Source: Bacteroidia bacterium | GTDB lineage: Bacteria; Bacteroidota; Bacteroidia; Chitinophagales; Saprospiraceae | Direction: 5' to 3' | Assembly: GCA_030433135.1 (NCBI GenBank) | Contig: JAUILF010000006.1 | Location: 1 to 48,405 of the forward strand | DNA length: 48,405 nucleotides | Position numbers and translations under genes: made by a program | Part shown: one piece after another, positions 27,737-36,599 of the stretch | Layout: each line of letters begins with the position of its first letter | Position numbering within the stretch: the first letter of the stretch is position 1 | Notes under the pieces: model-generated | The model's input: the letters and a program-made list of their open reading frames with translations, nothing else | The model's database searches: none | What the model was told of the DNA's origin: nothing

Positions 27737-29998
27737 TTACTCCGGTTTCAGCCATACCGGCTGGGTCAATGCACCGTTACCGGCAACATCCCAGGCTGCA
27801 AAACGCATCCACTTCTTCTTTCCAACGGTAACCTCTATTTCAAATATATCCCGGCCAAAGGCTGCTTTTTGCCTCATATCTTTAATGATACGATCGGTCT
27901 TTTCACCATCGCCGTAAACGACCTCAATAAAATCCAGTGGAAAAGTCCATTCAATTTCCGCCACAACTTTTCTATTGTCACCTTCTCCGGTCACCTCATA
28001 ATTAGGGATCAGAACTTCACCGGAAGTAACAAAGTACTTTCCAGCTTTGAGTACATCTATTACCGAGCTCATATTATCTACTCCTGGCACCTTGTCTAGC
28101 TGTAGATAGTTTACAGGAGACATTCCATAAGTGTCATCATAAGGTGGTTTCCCTCTGTGTCCCAGGTCTGAACGTGCTTCCGATATTGCCAGCGCAAATT
28201 TCGGTCGTTTGCCCCTGGACACCATCGCATTGTTGGTTCGATCCCAGAGAGGTAAGAAGCGATACTGTCCCAAACGTACGGCAGAACCATCGATACCCAT
28301 ACCCCATCGGTAACCCAAAGCGAAATAATTCTCATGTTGAAAGTGGTCCTCCTCCAAAATGGCATCCGGGTAACCAGTAGATCTTTTTGCCTGGGGATGC
28401 GGCATGGAAATGAGCACATTTTCAATTTCCGCCATACGCATCATATCATCAGGCGTACCGAGGTTATACACAGTATCATATTTGGGGTGAATCTCAATCA
28501 ATGGTTCACCGGCTTCCCGTCCGGGTTTCCAGTACAGACGACCAGATGGAATAATGTCATAGTGACCTCCCAGGAAAGGAGGGCGGCCTCCGGTACTGTT
28601 TTCATCGCTTGGCATTACCAGAAAATTATGGTCGGACTGACTTTCAGCAGCGTCATAATATTCGTCCAGAGTCTGGAGAAACCCATCTCCCCTGTCATGA
28701 CGAGCCGGACCTCTAACCCCATCTATCACTCCGTAAATATTGATGCCTACTGACTTTATGGTACCAATGTCATTGATTCTCTGATCAAATCCCCCTTTTT
28801 CCTTCAAACGTGGTATCAGTCCAACATGATAATGATGACCCATCACTTTGTAACCGGGAAGAGCCTTAAACTTATCCTTGTGAGTATAACGGAGCGCTGC
28901 CTCCAATGCTTCCTCGCCGGATCCGGTAACAAGCTCATAGAACACTGGCATACGCTGCCATGTTCCTGGACGGGCATTGTACAGGGCAAAATTTTGTAGA
29001 AATTCCTCATCCTCTTCCAGCTCGGCCTGCCTGACACCCAATGCAAACTTATCCTCGGCAGACTTTCGATAGTAACTGTAACCCAGATTTTCCTCGGACT
29101 CACGTGCCCAGTAAAAGCTGTGTGGAGGCGGAAAACAAGCAATGGCCACATCACTCATTTCAGCCGCAATCAATCGGTTTGCACTTTTCACTGCTACACT
29201 TGCAGGGTGGATACGAGCACCAAAATGATAATCCTGGATATTACCAGCAAGGTCCCGCCAAAGAGTTCTAGAATCATCCACGGCAAAACCATTAAGACCC
29301 GCACTGTATTTATATGCCGCCGAAGTATGCTCCGTCCGGCCCATGAGAACCTGTCGGATAAGATTACTCCCTCTAAAAATGTCAAACTGCACATACCCTT
29401 TAAATATCCCTGCCTCTACACCGGGAAAGGTAATTTCCAATCGTGATCCATTGGTTTTGATCACCCCTTCACTTACATCGTACCTTGCCACAGCACGTGT
29501 CACTTCTGCAGAATCCCGGGGCATTCCAGGATGGTTGGCAAAAGGTTCGGCAGCAGGAATAGATGATTCATGAGACAAGGGTGGTTCATCGCTTAGAAAT
29601 AAAGGTGCATCCCAAAAAGCATCCCATTTAATTTCATTGAGTTTGTCAACGGTGAGAGGTACTCCCAGCCTACCTAAAGGTTCCGTTTGTTGCTGGGTCA
29701 CACGCCTGACTCCGGATACTACAGAAAATTCCGGTACCAGATTAACGGCCATCTTCCTCCAGGCCCCATGTAAATCTTGATAACTAAGAGCCCATATTAC
29801 CGGAGTTCCACCCGAGATTCCCATATCCATGCAAAACCGGTTATCACTTCCATCCCATACAACCCTCAAAGTGTCACCGTGGAGTCCGGCAGTTAAACCC
29901 GGCTGTTCAATGTATGAATCCAGGTTCCATTCCTGGGAGAATCCATGACTGGTCCAAAAGAAAATGAATGCAAAAATACAGCAATCAACAAACCTCAT
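27737..29998 (-). CDS. Large exported protein with a PHP-like (CehA/McbA-type) metallohydrolase region
   Basis: 753 residues with a signal peptide (CIFAFIFFWTSHGFSQ). The first 360 residues are beta-rich and unrecognised. From about residue 370 the order of motifs recalls CehA/McbA-type PHP phosphoesterases: an HxH pair (VMGHHYHVGLIP), NFLVMPSDENS, FLGGHYDIIPSG, IEIHPKYDTVYNLG and VLISMPHPQAK, each a plausible metal-ligand segment. The C-terminus (about 650-753) is a beta domain. I cannot assign a substrate. It follows a terminator that isolates it from the GH26-like unit upstream and precedes the second enolase-superfamily gene by 86 bp. Confidence 0.5.
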   Translation of the reverse strand: MRFVDCCIFAFIFFWTSHGFSQEWNLDSYIEQPGLTAGLHGDTLRVVWDGSDNRFCMDMGISGGTPVIWALSYQDLHGAWRKMAVNLVPEFSVVSGVRRVTQQQTEPLGRLGVPLTVDKLNEIKWDAFWDAPLFLSDEPPLSHESSIPAAEPFANHPGMPRDSAEVTRAVARYDVSEGVIKTNGSRLEITFPGVEAGIFKGYVQFDIFRGSNLIRQVLMGRTEHTSAAYKYSAGLNGFAVDDSRTLWRDLAGNIQDYHFGARIHPASVAVKSANRLIAAEMSDVAIACFPPPHSFYWARESEENLGYSYYRKSAEDKFALGVRQAELEEDEEFLQNFALYNARPGTWQRMPVFYELVTGSGEEALEAALRYTHKDKFKALPGYKVMGHHYHVGLIPRLKEKGGFDQRINDIGTIKSVGINIYGVIDGVRGPARHDRGDGFLQTLDEYYDAAESQSDHNFLVMPSDENSTGGRPPFLGGHYDIIPSGRLYWKPGREAGEPLIEIHPKYDTVYNLGTPDDMMRMAEIENVLISMPHPQAKRSTGYPDAILEEDHFQHENYFALGYRWGMGIDGSAVRLGQYRFLPLWDRTNNAMVSRGKRPKFALAISEARSDLGHRGKPPYDDTYGMSPVNYLQLDKVPGVDNMSSVIDVLKAGKYFVTSGEVLIPNYEVTGEGDNRKVVAEIEWTFPLDFIEVVYGDGEKTDRIIKDMRQKAAFGRDIFEIEVTVGKKKWMRFAAWDVAGNGALTQPVWLKPE

Positions 29999-30026
29999 TA
30001 ATGATTCTATTTAACATTCGAATATT

Positions 30027-30059
30027 AAAAAGCCGCTGTAAGAGAGGTCAAACAGCGGC
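30027..30059 (-). terminator. Rho-independent terminator between the GH26-like unit and the PHP-like gene
   Basis: Perfect 8-bp stem GCCGCTGT (30032-30039) with ACAGCGGC (30052-30059), a 12-nt loop, and on the minus strand TTTTT directly after the stem. It sits 86 bp past the end of the 91-residue gene and before the PHP-like gene start. Confidence 0.8.
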
Positions 30060-30144
30060 CATCAACATTAACTGATCAAATGAGTTAACTAAACTTTAAC
30101 CTACTACTGCAAAAAGGGAACTCATCGAATCCTATCTAAACCTC

Positions 30145-30420
30145 TTACAAACGGTCATCCTTCTGACCAAAATCTTTTTCCAATTTAATGGTCTGTCCAT
30201 ACATAAATAAAATCTCCTGACGCACAGGTAATGCTTTAGCTCTTGTACCAATGTGAAAATCGTAAGTAGATGAATCCAGAGCTTTGGGTAAATCCTCAAT
30301 GGAATTTGATATGTTTTCCACGTCATAACTAACATAGCCAGGAACAAGATTTTTAGCATACCTGCCAAAAAAGATCAATAAGCACAGAATGAGCAATTTA
30401 TATCTAAATGGTATCCTCAT
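30145..30420 (-). CDS. 91-residue exported or membrane-anchored protein of unknown function
   Basis: Starts at ATG 30420, whose A is also the last base of the stop codon of the GH26-like gene (TGATG overlap), a strong sign of translational coupling. There is one N-terminal hydrophobic segment (YKLLILCLLIFFGRY), then a mixed, charged tail of about 70 residues with no motif I recognise (PGYVSYDVENISNSIEDLPK is typical). It is the last gene before the terminator at 30027-30059. An alternative frame at 30132-30368 lacks these signs. Confidence 0.6.
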   Translation of the reverse strand: MRIPFRYKLLILCLLIFFGRYAKNLVPGYVSYDVENISNSIEDLPKALDSSTYDFHIGTRAKALPVRQEILFMYGQTIKLEKDFGQKDDRL

Positions 30421-31403
30421 CAGTTTAATTCTGTCGTAGAAAATAAATACCTGTTATCATCTATTTCTTCTTTCCAGCGATCCCAGGTATAGTCATCCAT
30501 TAGCCATTCCTGACTCATATGCGAGACTGCCTTGATACGCTTATTATCTTTAACCATCTCAAAAAATGGCTTATACCAAAAATCCCAAAGTACCTCTTCT
30601 CTATATTCGAAGTTCCTTTGTACTCCCCTCGAACTTGATTCAAGAATCATGATGGGTAAATCATGTTGATCAGCAATGTCAAAGAGACGATTAAAATTGG
30701 GCCCTTGAAACTGGATTTTGGTTACAAAGTGCGCATCAAGAAACTGCGTGACACTTGTACCTAACCAATTCACATATTCATCTCCCGGATACCACTCCCC
30801 GGGATCCCATGATTGGTACCCCGGCTCCATACCGATAACGTGCCACACAAAGCTCACATTTGGCACATCGTGAGCTCTCAGCTTATCGACATAACATCGA
30901 TAGGCTTCGATATAGAAATCAGGCTCATTTCGGTATACAGGGTGATTCACCTCAAAACCAATGGTCAGGTAGACAGGACGATCCAGTTTTTTGATCAAAT
31001 TTGCCATTCTTTCCACACGATCATCAAACTCACCTTTGCATAATCTGCTGTACAACGTTTTGTCAAACATCATGACAAATACAGGGCTTACATCCTGGTT
31101 TTCTGCGAAGACCGGATAAATATCTTCAAGTACTCTACCTTCAACTAACTTTGTGGACATATCCATAAGTACAGAAGTGAGGATCACCAAACCGGCAGGT
31201 CCGTCGTGGCCGGATTGACTAAATAAGTGTTTTTCATCCTGGTCCAAACTGTGTTGATGAGAGAGATACAGCGTTTTGCCATCCGGCGGTTCGAAAGTCG
31301 GCTGTAATTTATCCTCTCCGGAATCACAACCTATGGCTACCAGATAACCAAAAAAAATAAGTATCAGCGACCTGTATAAATAAAACTCCTTACTAAAGCT
31401 CAT
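30420..31403 (-). CDS. GH26-like lipoprotein
   Basis: 327 residues with a lipoprotein leader; lipobox VAIGC with Cys26. The barrel shows GH26-type landmarks: YLTIGFEVNHP with candidate acid/base Glu151, FVWHVIGMEPGYQSWDPGEW, WYPGDEYVNWLG (a hallmark of the family) and IMILESSS with candidate nucleophile Glu255. GH26 enzymes act on mannans or beta-1,3-xylans; this copy departs from the usual HEM acid/base motif, so activity is uncertain. It would be anchored in a membrane facing the periplasm or the surface. It is coupled by a one-base overlap to the 91-residue gene. Confidence 0.75.
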   Translation of the reverse strand: MSFSKEFYLYRSLILIFFGYLVAIGCDSGEDKLQPTFEPPDGKTLYLSHQHSLDQDEKHLFSQSGHDGPAGLVILTSVLMDMSTKLVEGRVLEDIYPVFAENQDVSPVFVMMFDKTLYSRLCKGEFDDRVERMANLIKKLDRPVYLTIGFEVNHPVYRNEPDFYIEAYRCYVDKLRAHDVPNVSFVWHVIGMEPGYQSWDPGEWYPGDEYVNWLGTSVTQFLDAHFVTKIQFQGPNFNRLFDIADQHDLPIMILESSSRGVQRNFEYREEVLWDFWYKPFFEMVKDNKRIKAVSHMSQEWLMDDYTWDRWKEEIDDNRYLFSTTELN

Positions 31404-31500
31404 CCGTTAGAATAAAAGTCCAATGACATTGAAGTTATGAAACCCTCAAGAATGCAATTGCTCAGAATTCCTTTCACAAATAAGCATGATTTTGTGAAGT

Positions 31501-31531
31501 CTTCCGGGGGATCATGACCGTCCCCCGGAAG
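31501..31531. terminator. Strong 11-bp hairpin between the beta-helix gene and the GH26-like gene
   Basis: CTTCCGGGGGA (31501-31511) and TCCCCCGGAAG (31521-31531) form a perfect 11-bp stem with a 9-nt loop. It lies 25 bp after the end of the T9SS beta-helix gene (minus strand) and 98 bp before the GH26-like start. There is no T-tract on either side, so it may act as a 3'-end stabiliser or a Rho-assisted terminator rather than a classical one. Confidence 0.55.
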
Positions 31532-31555
31532 TACATTCACTATAACAAATAATCC

Positions 31556-33145
31556 CTACTTGACTACCATTATTCTGGCCGTTTCAACAACTCCAGCTCC
31601 CAGTTCCGTCGTAACCTTGTATGGATACATTCCAGGAGTTAAACTATTGGCATGGATCTGAATCTGGTGATCTTCCCCAGGTCCAAACACTTGCTTCTGT
31701 GAAGTCTGAACCACTCTACCCTGCAAATCGTAGACGGTGACTTCCACCATTGCAGTTTCTTTGAGGTCAAACGAGATCGTGGTCATTTCCGTAAACGGAT
31801 TGGGGAAATTTCCTCTTACCACGAAATCACTCTGTGTATTATAATCAATGGTATTGGTCTCTACATCATGCCATCTCTGTGCACCCAGAGGAAGGCCATC
31901 AGTACCATGAGTATAGGACATGGCATCAGTCTGATATCCGTAATCCAGATCGTAAAGGTCTTTTGACAGATCCAGAATCAATTCCTGAATGGTCACCTCG
32001 GCAGGATTACTCCAATAGAGCTCCTTCACCATCATGGCCTCATCAATTTCACTGGCCGGGTTATTGAAGGTCAATGCTTCCGAGATATTATTCTCATATA
32101 CCAGGTCAAAATCAACCGTTCCTCCACCTTCCAAAATAGCAACAACGGAGTCCATAGCAGGATTCCAGGTACGATAATCAACAGCGGTATCTGGAATCGG
32201 CACTGCCATCAGTGTTTCGTCCTGATAGAAGTTATTATTTCTAAACACTATACTATTCGTACTGTCAGTTATGTTGATCAGGAATACGAAATGTCTATCA
32301 GCAAACTGTGAATCAATTCCCATATAGGAAATGTTATGGAAGATATTATTCTCCACAATCGCCGTTTGCGGGGTACCCAGGTTGATAGCGGCATGACGGG
32401 CAACACCACTATATTGACCAGGCTGTTGCAATCCACCTACATTGACAATGGTATTGTTCTTAAACTCCAGATAATCTAGACCGACTCCACCATCATTCTG
32501 ATAACCGACTACACAAGTACTGTTGAAATAGGTGTTGTGATTCCAGATAACAGTATCACCTCCATTTGGCATAAATAGTGCTCCACCTCCCTTATCCCAA
32601 AGGTTACGCTGGTAACCATTTCGAATAATGTTATTGGTGAAGTAGCAATTCTGATCCGAACCATCCATTCTTAGAGCATCCAGACGTTGATTTTCCACCA
32701 GGTTATCATCAATTACACTGGTAAAACCATCACCGCGAGGTCTGAAGGGAGCATTGTCACCGTGCTGGTCATCTGAGTCAACACCCGGGAAAGAAATCCC
32801 TCTCCATTCAAAGCTGTTCAGTACCCGGCAAAAACTGGGTGCCTGACCAGAGGCAGGGTGTACGGCCAACATCACCGGACGTTTACCATCACCTTCTTCG
32901 GCTTCCAGATGCAACGGATAAGTCGGTCTCCACTCCTCCACAAAAGGGTACACGGCATCTCGCCGCAGAATGTACTTCGTACTGGACACAGTAGCTGTAT
33001 CTGTCGCTGCCAGATCTGCCTCCACAGCAGCAAACACTGCATCGACACCTCCTGGCTCAATGATTACGGTTCGCTGTTCTTCCTGAGCGAAAGCAGTCAT
33101 CGACAATACAAAAGTGCATATAAACAAAAAGTAGCAATTCTTCAT
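31556..33145 (-). CDS. T9SS-sorted right-handed beta-helix protein
   Basis: 529 residues: signal peptide (CTFVLSMTAFAQ); a parallel beta-helix region at about 90-330 with repeated coil segments (NCYFTNNIIRNG, TVIWNHNTYFNST, LEFKNNTIVNVGG, AIVENNIFHNIS, SIVFRNNNFYQD); and a T9SS C-terminal sorting domain (GNFPNPFTEMTTISFDL, then LTPGMYPYKV). The helix fold is common to polysaccharide lyases (PL6-like) and GH28-type proteins, but I see no defining catalytic residues. It follows the TonB-receptor gene by 40 bp and is probably under the same sigma factor. It would be displayed on the cell surface or secreted. Confidence 0.88.
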   Translation of the reverse strand: MKNCYFLFICTFVLSMTAFAQEEQRTVIIEPGGVDAVFAAVEADLAATDTATVSSTKYILRRDAVYPFVEEWRPTYPLHLEAEEGDGKRPVMLAVHPASGQAPSFCRVLNSFEWRGISFPGVDSDDQHGDNAPFRPRGDGFTSVIDDNLVENQRLDALRMDGSDQNCYFTNNIIRNGYQRNLWDKGGGALFMPNGGDTVIWNHNTYFNSTCVVGYQNDGGVGLDYLEFKNNTIVNVGGLQQPGQYSGVARHAAINLGTPQTAIVENNIFHNISYMGIDSQFADRHFVFLINITDSTNSIVFRNNNFYQDETLMAVPIPDTAVDYRTWNPAMDSVVAILEGGGTVDFDLVYENNISEALTFNNPASEIDEAMMVKELYWSNPAEVTIQELILDLSKDLYDLDYGYQTDAMSYTHGTDGLPLGAQRWHDVETNTIDYNTQSDFVVRGNFPNPFTEMTTISFDLKETAMVEVTVYDLQGRVVQTSQKQVFGPGEDHQIQIHANSLTPGMYPYKVTTELGAGVVETARIMVVK

Positions 33146-33185
33146 ATTGTATGATTTAAATGATAAAATTCAATTAGATTAATAA

Positions 33186-36100
33186 TTATTCTTTTCCTCC
33201 CGTATAGCGCACACCGACCCATCCGGTTGCACCATAAATGCTTTCAGTACCGGGAAGCAGTAGCGTACCGGTAAAGGAGCGGTCGGGCATATTTTGCAGA
33301 TTCGTGACGTTGGTAAAAATGCTCCAATGGTCACTGATTTTGAACTTCACACTGACGTCAATACGACTGAATTCGTCCGTCCATACGTCAAGTTCTTCAT
33401 TGGAACTCAAGACAGCCAGTGAGGGTCCCTGGTAATTCCAGGAAACTCGACCGGAGAACCAGCCCTTTTCATAACCGATCGAGAAGTTGGCAATCTCATC
33501 CGATTGTCCCGGCATCTGTAAGATCCGCGAGGTATCAATTAGTTCACTCTTAAGAGTCTCCAGGTTAAATACTGAGATCCGGAAAGGGTATATCGCTCTG
33601 GAAGCGATTTGGGAAAAGTTACCATAGAGAACGATCCCATCGAAAGGACTCGGTAAGAACGCCAGATTGGTTTGCAATTCGATCTCATATCCCTTCACGG
33701 TTGTAATCCCTGTAGCATTAAGTGGCTCAATAACAGAGTAAGCACCTGAAATTCCATATTCTCCAAATCGCTCCAAAACTTGATCTTGCTCCAATATTCT
33801 ATTGTAGAGAAAATCAATGTTTTCCAACTCTTTGTAGAATCCACCTATGGTCAAAAGTCCAAACTTATTATTAAATAAAGTGAGGAAAGCATCGTAGTTC
33901 CATCCTAATGTTGGCAATAGGGTTGGTTCCGATCGGGTGATCACGCTGGACTGAACGTTGAAATTCTGAAAAGGTGTTAGGTTGTAATAATCTGGCCGTG
34001 TAATAGTCCGAGTAGTTGCTAATCTGATGTCAATTCCGTTACTGTTATCATCCGATTGCAAAAGCTGAAACTTGGCATTGAACATCGGCAACCATTCACC
34101 ATAATTTTGTTCACTTGTTAACCAATCAATGGTACCTCGCTTACTGAAAGATGTTCCATCATTGGATAAGACCTCAGAGTAATTGATCATTTCATACGCC
34201 GCATAGTTGTTGTCACTGTATTCGTATCTGACTCCACCCACAAAAGTAATTCTACGACCCAGGGTAAGATCGGCCATGAGGTAACCTGCATAAATATTTT
34301 CAAAAGCCTCATAATCACCTTGCCCACTCACCAGATTGTCTACACGAAGATGGCGGTATTCGTCAAATAGCCTCTTGGGTTCATCAGTGCGGAGAACCAG
34401 AGGGAAGGGGTACTTTTCATTAAAAAAGGGCTCGATGGCGACATCATCGTCCAGGAAGTTAGCTGCACTGATACCCTGCCTGTCTACAATTGATTCGGGA
34501 TAATCTTTGAGATACTCCTCAATAAATCTTCGTCCCTGAATACCTGTACCATTAGTACGACGACGACTACGATCCTTTGCTTGCAGCTTTCCTCCGAATT
34601 TCAAAAATCCATTGATGGTTTTTGCCAAACGAATATCACGCTGCAAATTAACTTGTGCGATCCAGTTCTTATCCACCCGTTTGTTGTTAGCCCCGCCTCC
34701 GGGAACAGCTCCCGTAGCGGTCACCGGATCAAAGTTGGTATATTCCATAGTCAGGTAAGGATCCTGACGGGGCAAATCGACATTAGTAAGCGGATTGGGT
34801 TCACCGAATCCATAGCTATAGCTGAAGGGATTTTCATCCTGGGTCTGAACATAGTTAACCTTCCAGTCCACATCCAGAATCTGGAATCCATGCTTGGCGC
34901 CCAGACTAAAGTTCATCAGATTGATATTGGACTTGTTATGACCAGCACTCCAGGTGGCACTATTGCTAAGTGAACCAACCCTGTTGTTCCTCCACATGTT
35001 TTCCACATCTGTACGAGCATACATACCTGACAGGGTAAACTCATGTTGCTCTCCTATATCGTAATCAAAAACGATACTGGCATTGTAACGATCCCGGGTG
35101 GTCATGTTTGAAAAAGTGGTCAAACCATTAAGAGTGGTTCCACCCCTAAATTCATAGTCAACCTCATCTGCATCCGAACTTCGATCTACCGTAGAATAGC
35201 CTCCTGTGGCAATGACTCCCAACTTGTTATTGAGGAATCGATTACTGTAAAGACCGTTAAACTTAAGATTCTGTGTCGTTCCGAAATAAAAGTTATGTCC
35301 CAACTGGGCATCCAGGAGATACTTTGATCCGGCAGGGGCTTTCTTGGTCACAAAATTTACCTTACCGCCAATGGCATCACCGTCTTGATCCGGAGTCAGT
35401 GATTTATAAACCTCAATGCCAGCCAAAGACTGCGAAGAGATCATACTAAGATCAACCGACCGGTCATCCAGACTGGGTGTGTAATTTGGTTGTCCTCCAC
35501 CCTGTGCAATCGAGAACACCCGTCTACCTTGTCCAGTGGCCGGAATTCTTACACCATCAACAGAAACTGAGCTGAATTTCGGTGATAATCCCCGAATATT
35601 AACTCTTTGTCCTTCACCACCACTTCGCGATACCGATACACCCGGTAAGCGGCCAACGGATTCGGCGGCATTCTCATCGGGTAGTTCCTGGATTCTTTCA
35701 GCTGACACTACATTAATGATCTGATTAGATTTTACTTGTTGGTTGATTGCAGCATTCTGACCTTCTCTTTGTGCTGAAACGATGACAATTTCACCCATCA
35801 CGGCAACTGGGTTGAGTGGTATCTCTATCTCGAGGATATCGTTATCCACAATTTCAACCTCGACGGTATCCGTATCATAACCTATATAGGAGACGCTAAG
35901 CTGCTGCATACCAGAGGGTATTCCCGTCAGTCTGAAAACACCATCAAGGTCAGCTGCTGTACCAATTGAGGTACCGATCACCATAATAGTGGCAGAAGGC
36001 AGTGGACTTCCCGACACTCCATCCACAATGGAGCCTCGTAGTTCTCCCGTAAAGGTGGTCCCATAAGCATAGGCCAATGCATGTTTATCCGGTTTTGCCA

Positions 36101-36557
36101 TTTCCAGGCTCCCAACCGTCCTGTCAACACTGCGGATCTGGTTGAGGGGATCGGACTGCTTGCGATCTACCTGTAAAACTCCCTCCTTTTCGATTTTTTC
36201 AATTTCCCGAAGGTGTTTTCCGAGCTTTTTGGCACTCCTGATTCCGCGTGGAGTCCTGCTATAGATGACATAGTATTTATCTCCATAGACCTCGTAAGCA
36301 TAGTCCGTCTTGGATAAGAGTCTGGTGATGGCACTGTTAATATCTTCGTCCTTTCGAAACTCGAAGTCGACCATGACCTTTTCAACATCCCGACTGTTAA
36401 AGGTGAAAAAGACCTGGTAAATCTCACTGAACTCATCGAGAACTTCAGTGAGTTCCCGCTGTTCTGCCAGGCTTGATGCCCTCATCTCACTATCAAAAAG
36501 GCATACCAGTAGCATGATGGCACTAAGCCATTTCACAAGATTCATCATCTTCATCAA
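33186..36557 (-). CDS. TonB-dependent receptor with STN and carboxypeptidase-regulatory domains
   Basis: 1123 residues: signal peptide (LVKWLSAIMLLVCLF); STN domain about 30-100 (IYQVFFTFNSRDVEKVMVDF); regulatory-like domain about 170-255 (LRGSIVDGVSGSPLPSATIM, then TAADLDGVFRLTGIP); plug about 270-390 (ESVGRLPGVSVSRSGGEGQR, then VNIRGLSPKFSSVSVDG); and a barrel ending in a conventional last strand (GWVGVRYTGGKE). The plug resembles the Caulobacter-type carbohydrate receptors more than classical SusC. No SusD gene follows; the next gene is a T9SS beta-helix protein. It is the receptor of a complete sigma/FecR/receptor cassette, all on the minus strand with short gaps. Confidence 0.95.
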   Translation of the reverse strand: MMKMMNLVKWLSAIMLLVCLFDSEMRASSLAEQRELTEVLDEFSEIYQVFFTFNSRDVEKVMVDFEFRKDEDINSAITRLLSKTDYAYEVYGDKYYVIYSRTPRGIRSAKKLGKHLREIEKIEKEGVLQVDRKQSDPLNQIRSVDRTVGSLEMAKPDKHALAYAYGTTFTGELRGSIVDGVSGSPLPSATIMVIGTSIGTAADLDGVFRLTGIPSGMQQLSVSYIGYDTDTVEVEIVDNDILEIEIPLNPVAVMGEIVIVSAQREGQNAAINQQVKSNQIINVVSAERIQELPDENAAESVGRLPGVSVSRSGGEGQRVNIRGLSPKFSSVSVDGVRIPATGQGRRVFSIAQGGGQPNYTPSLDDRSVDLSMISSQSLAGIEVYKSLTPDQDGDAIGGKVNFVTKKAPAGSKYLLDAQLGHNFYFGTTQNLKFNGLYSNRFLNNKLGVIATGGYSTVDRSSDADEVDYEFRGGTTLNGLTTFSNMTTRDRYNASIVFDYDIGEQHEFTLSGMYARTDVENMWRNNRVGSLSNSATWSAGHNKSNINLMNFSLGAKHGFQILDVDWKVNYVQTQDENPFSYSYGFGEPNPLTNVDLPRQDPYLTMEYTNFDPVTATGAVPGGGANNKRVDKNWIAQVNLQRDIRLAKTINGFLKFGGKLQAKDRSRRRTNGTGIQGRRFIEEYLKDYPESIVDRQGISAANFLDDDVAIEPFFNEKYPFPLVLRTDEPKRLFDEYRHLRVDNLVSGQGDYEAFENIYAGYLMADLTLGRRITFVGGVRYEYSDNNYAAYEMINYSEVLSNDGTSFSKRGTIDWLTSEQNYGEWLPMFNAKFQLLQSDDNSNGIDIRLATTRTITRPDYYNLTPFQNFNVQSSVITRSEPTLLPTLGWNYDAFLTLFNNKFGLLTIGGFYKELENIDFLYNRILEQDQVLERFGEYGISGAYSVIEPLNATGITTVKGYEIELQTNLAFLPSPFDGIVLYGNFSQIASRAIYPFRISVFNLETLKSELIDTSRILQMPGQSDEIANFSIGYEKGWFSGRVSWNYQGPSLAVLSSNEELDVWTDEFSRIDVSVKFKISDHWSIFTNVTNLQNMPDRSFTGTLLLPGTESIYGATGWVGVRYTGGKE

Positions 36558-36599
36558 TTAGTTTATGACAGTATTTATTCTCTTTTCTACAGTTCCCTC

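Noticed and set aside
30132-30368. 78-codon minus-strand frame overlapping the 91-residue gene
   Set aside because: The 91-residue frame has the TGATG coupling and a clean leader; this one has neither.
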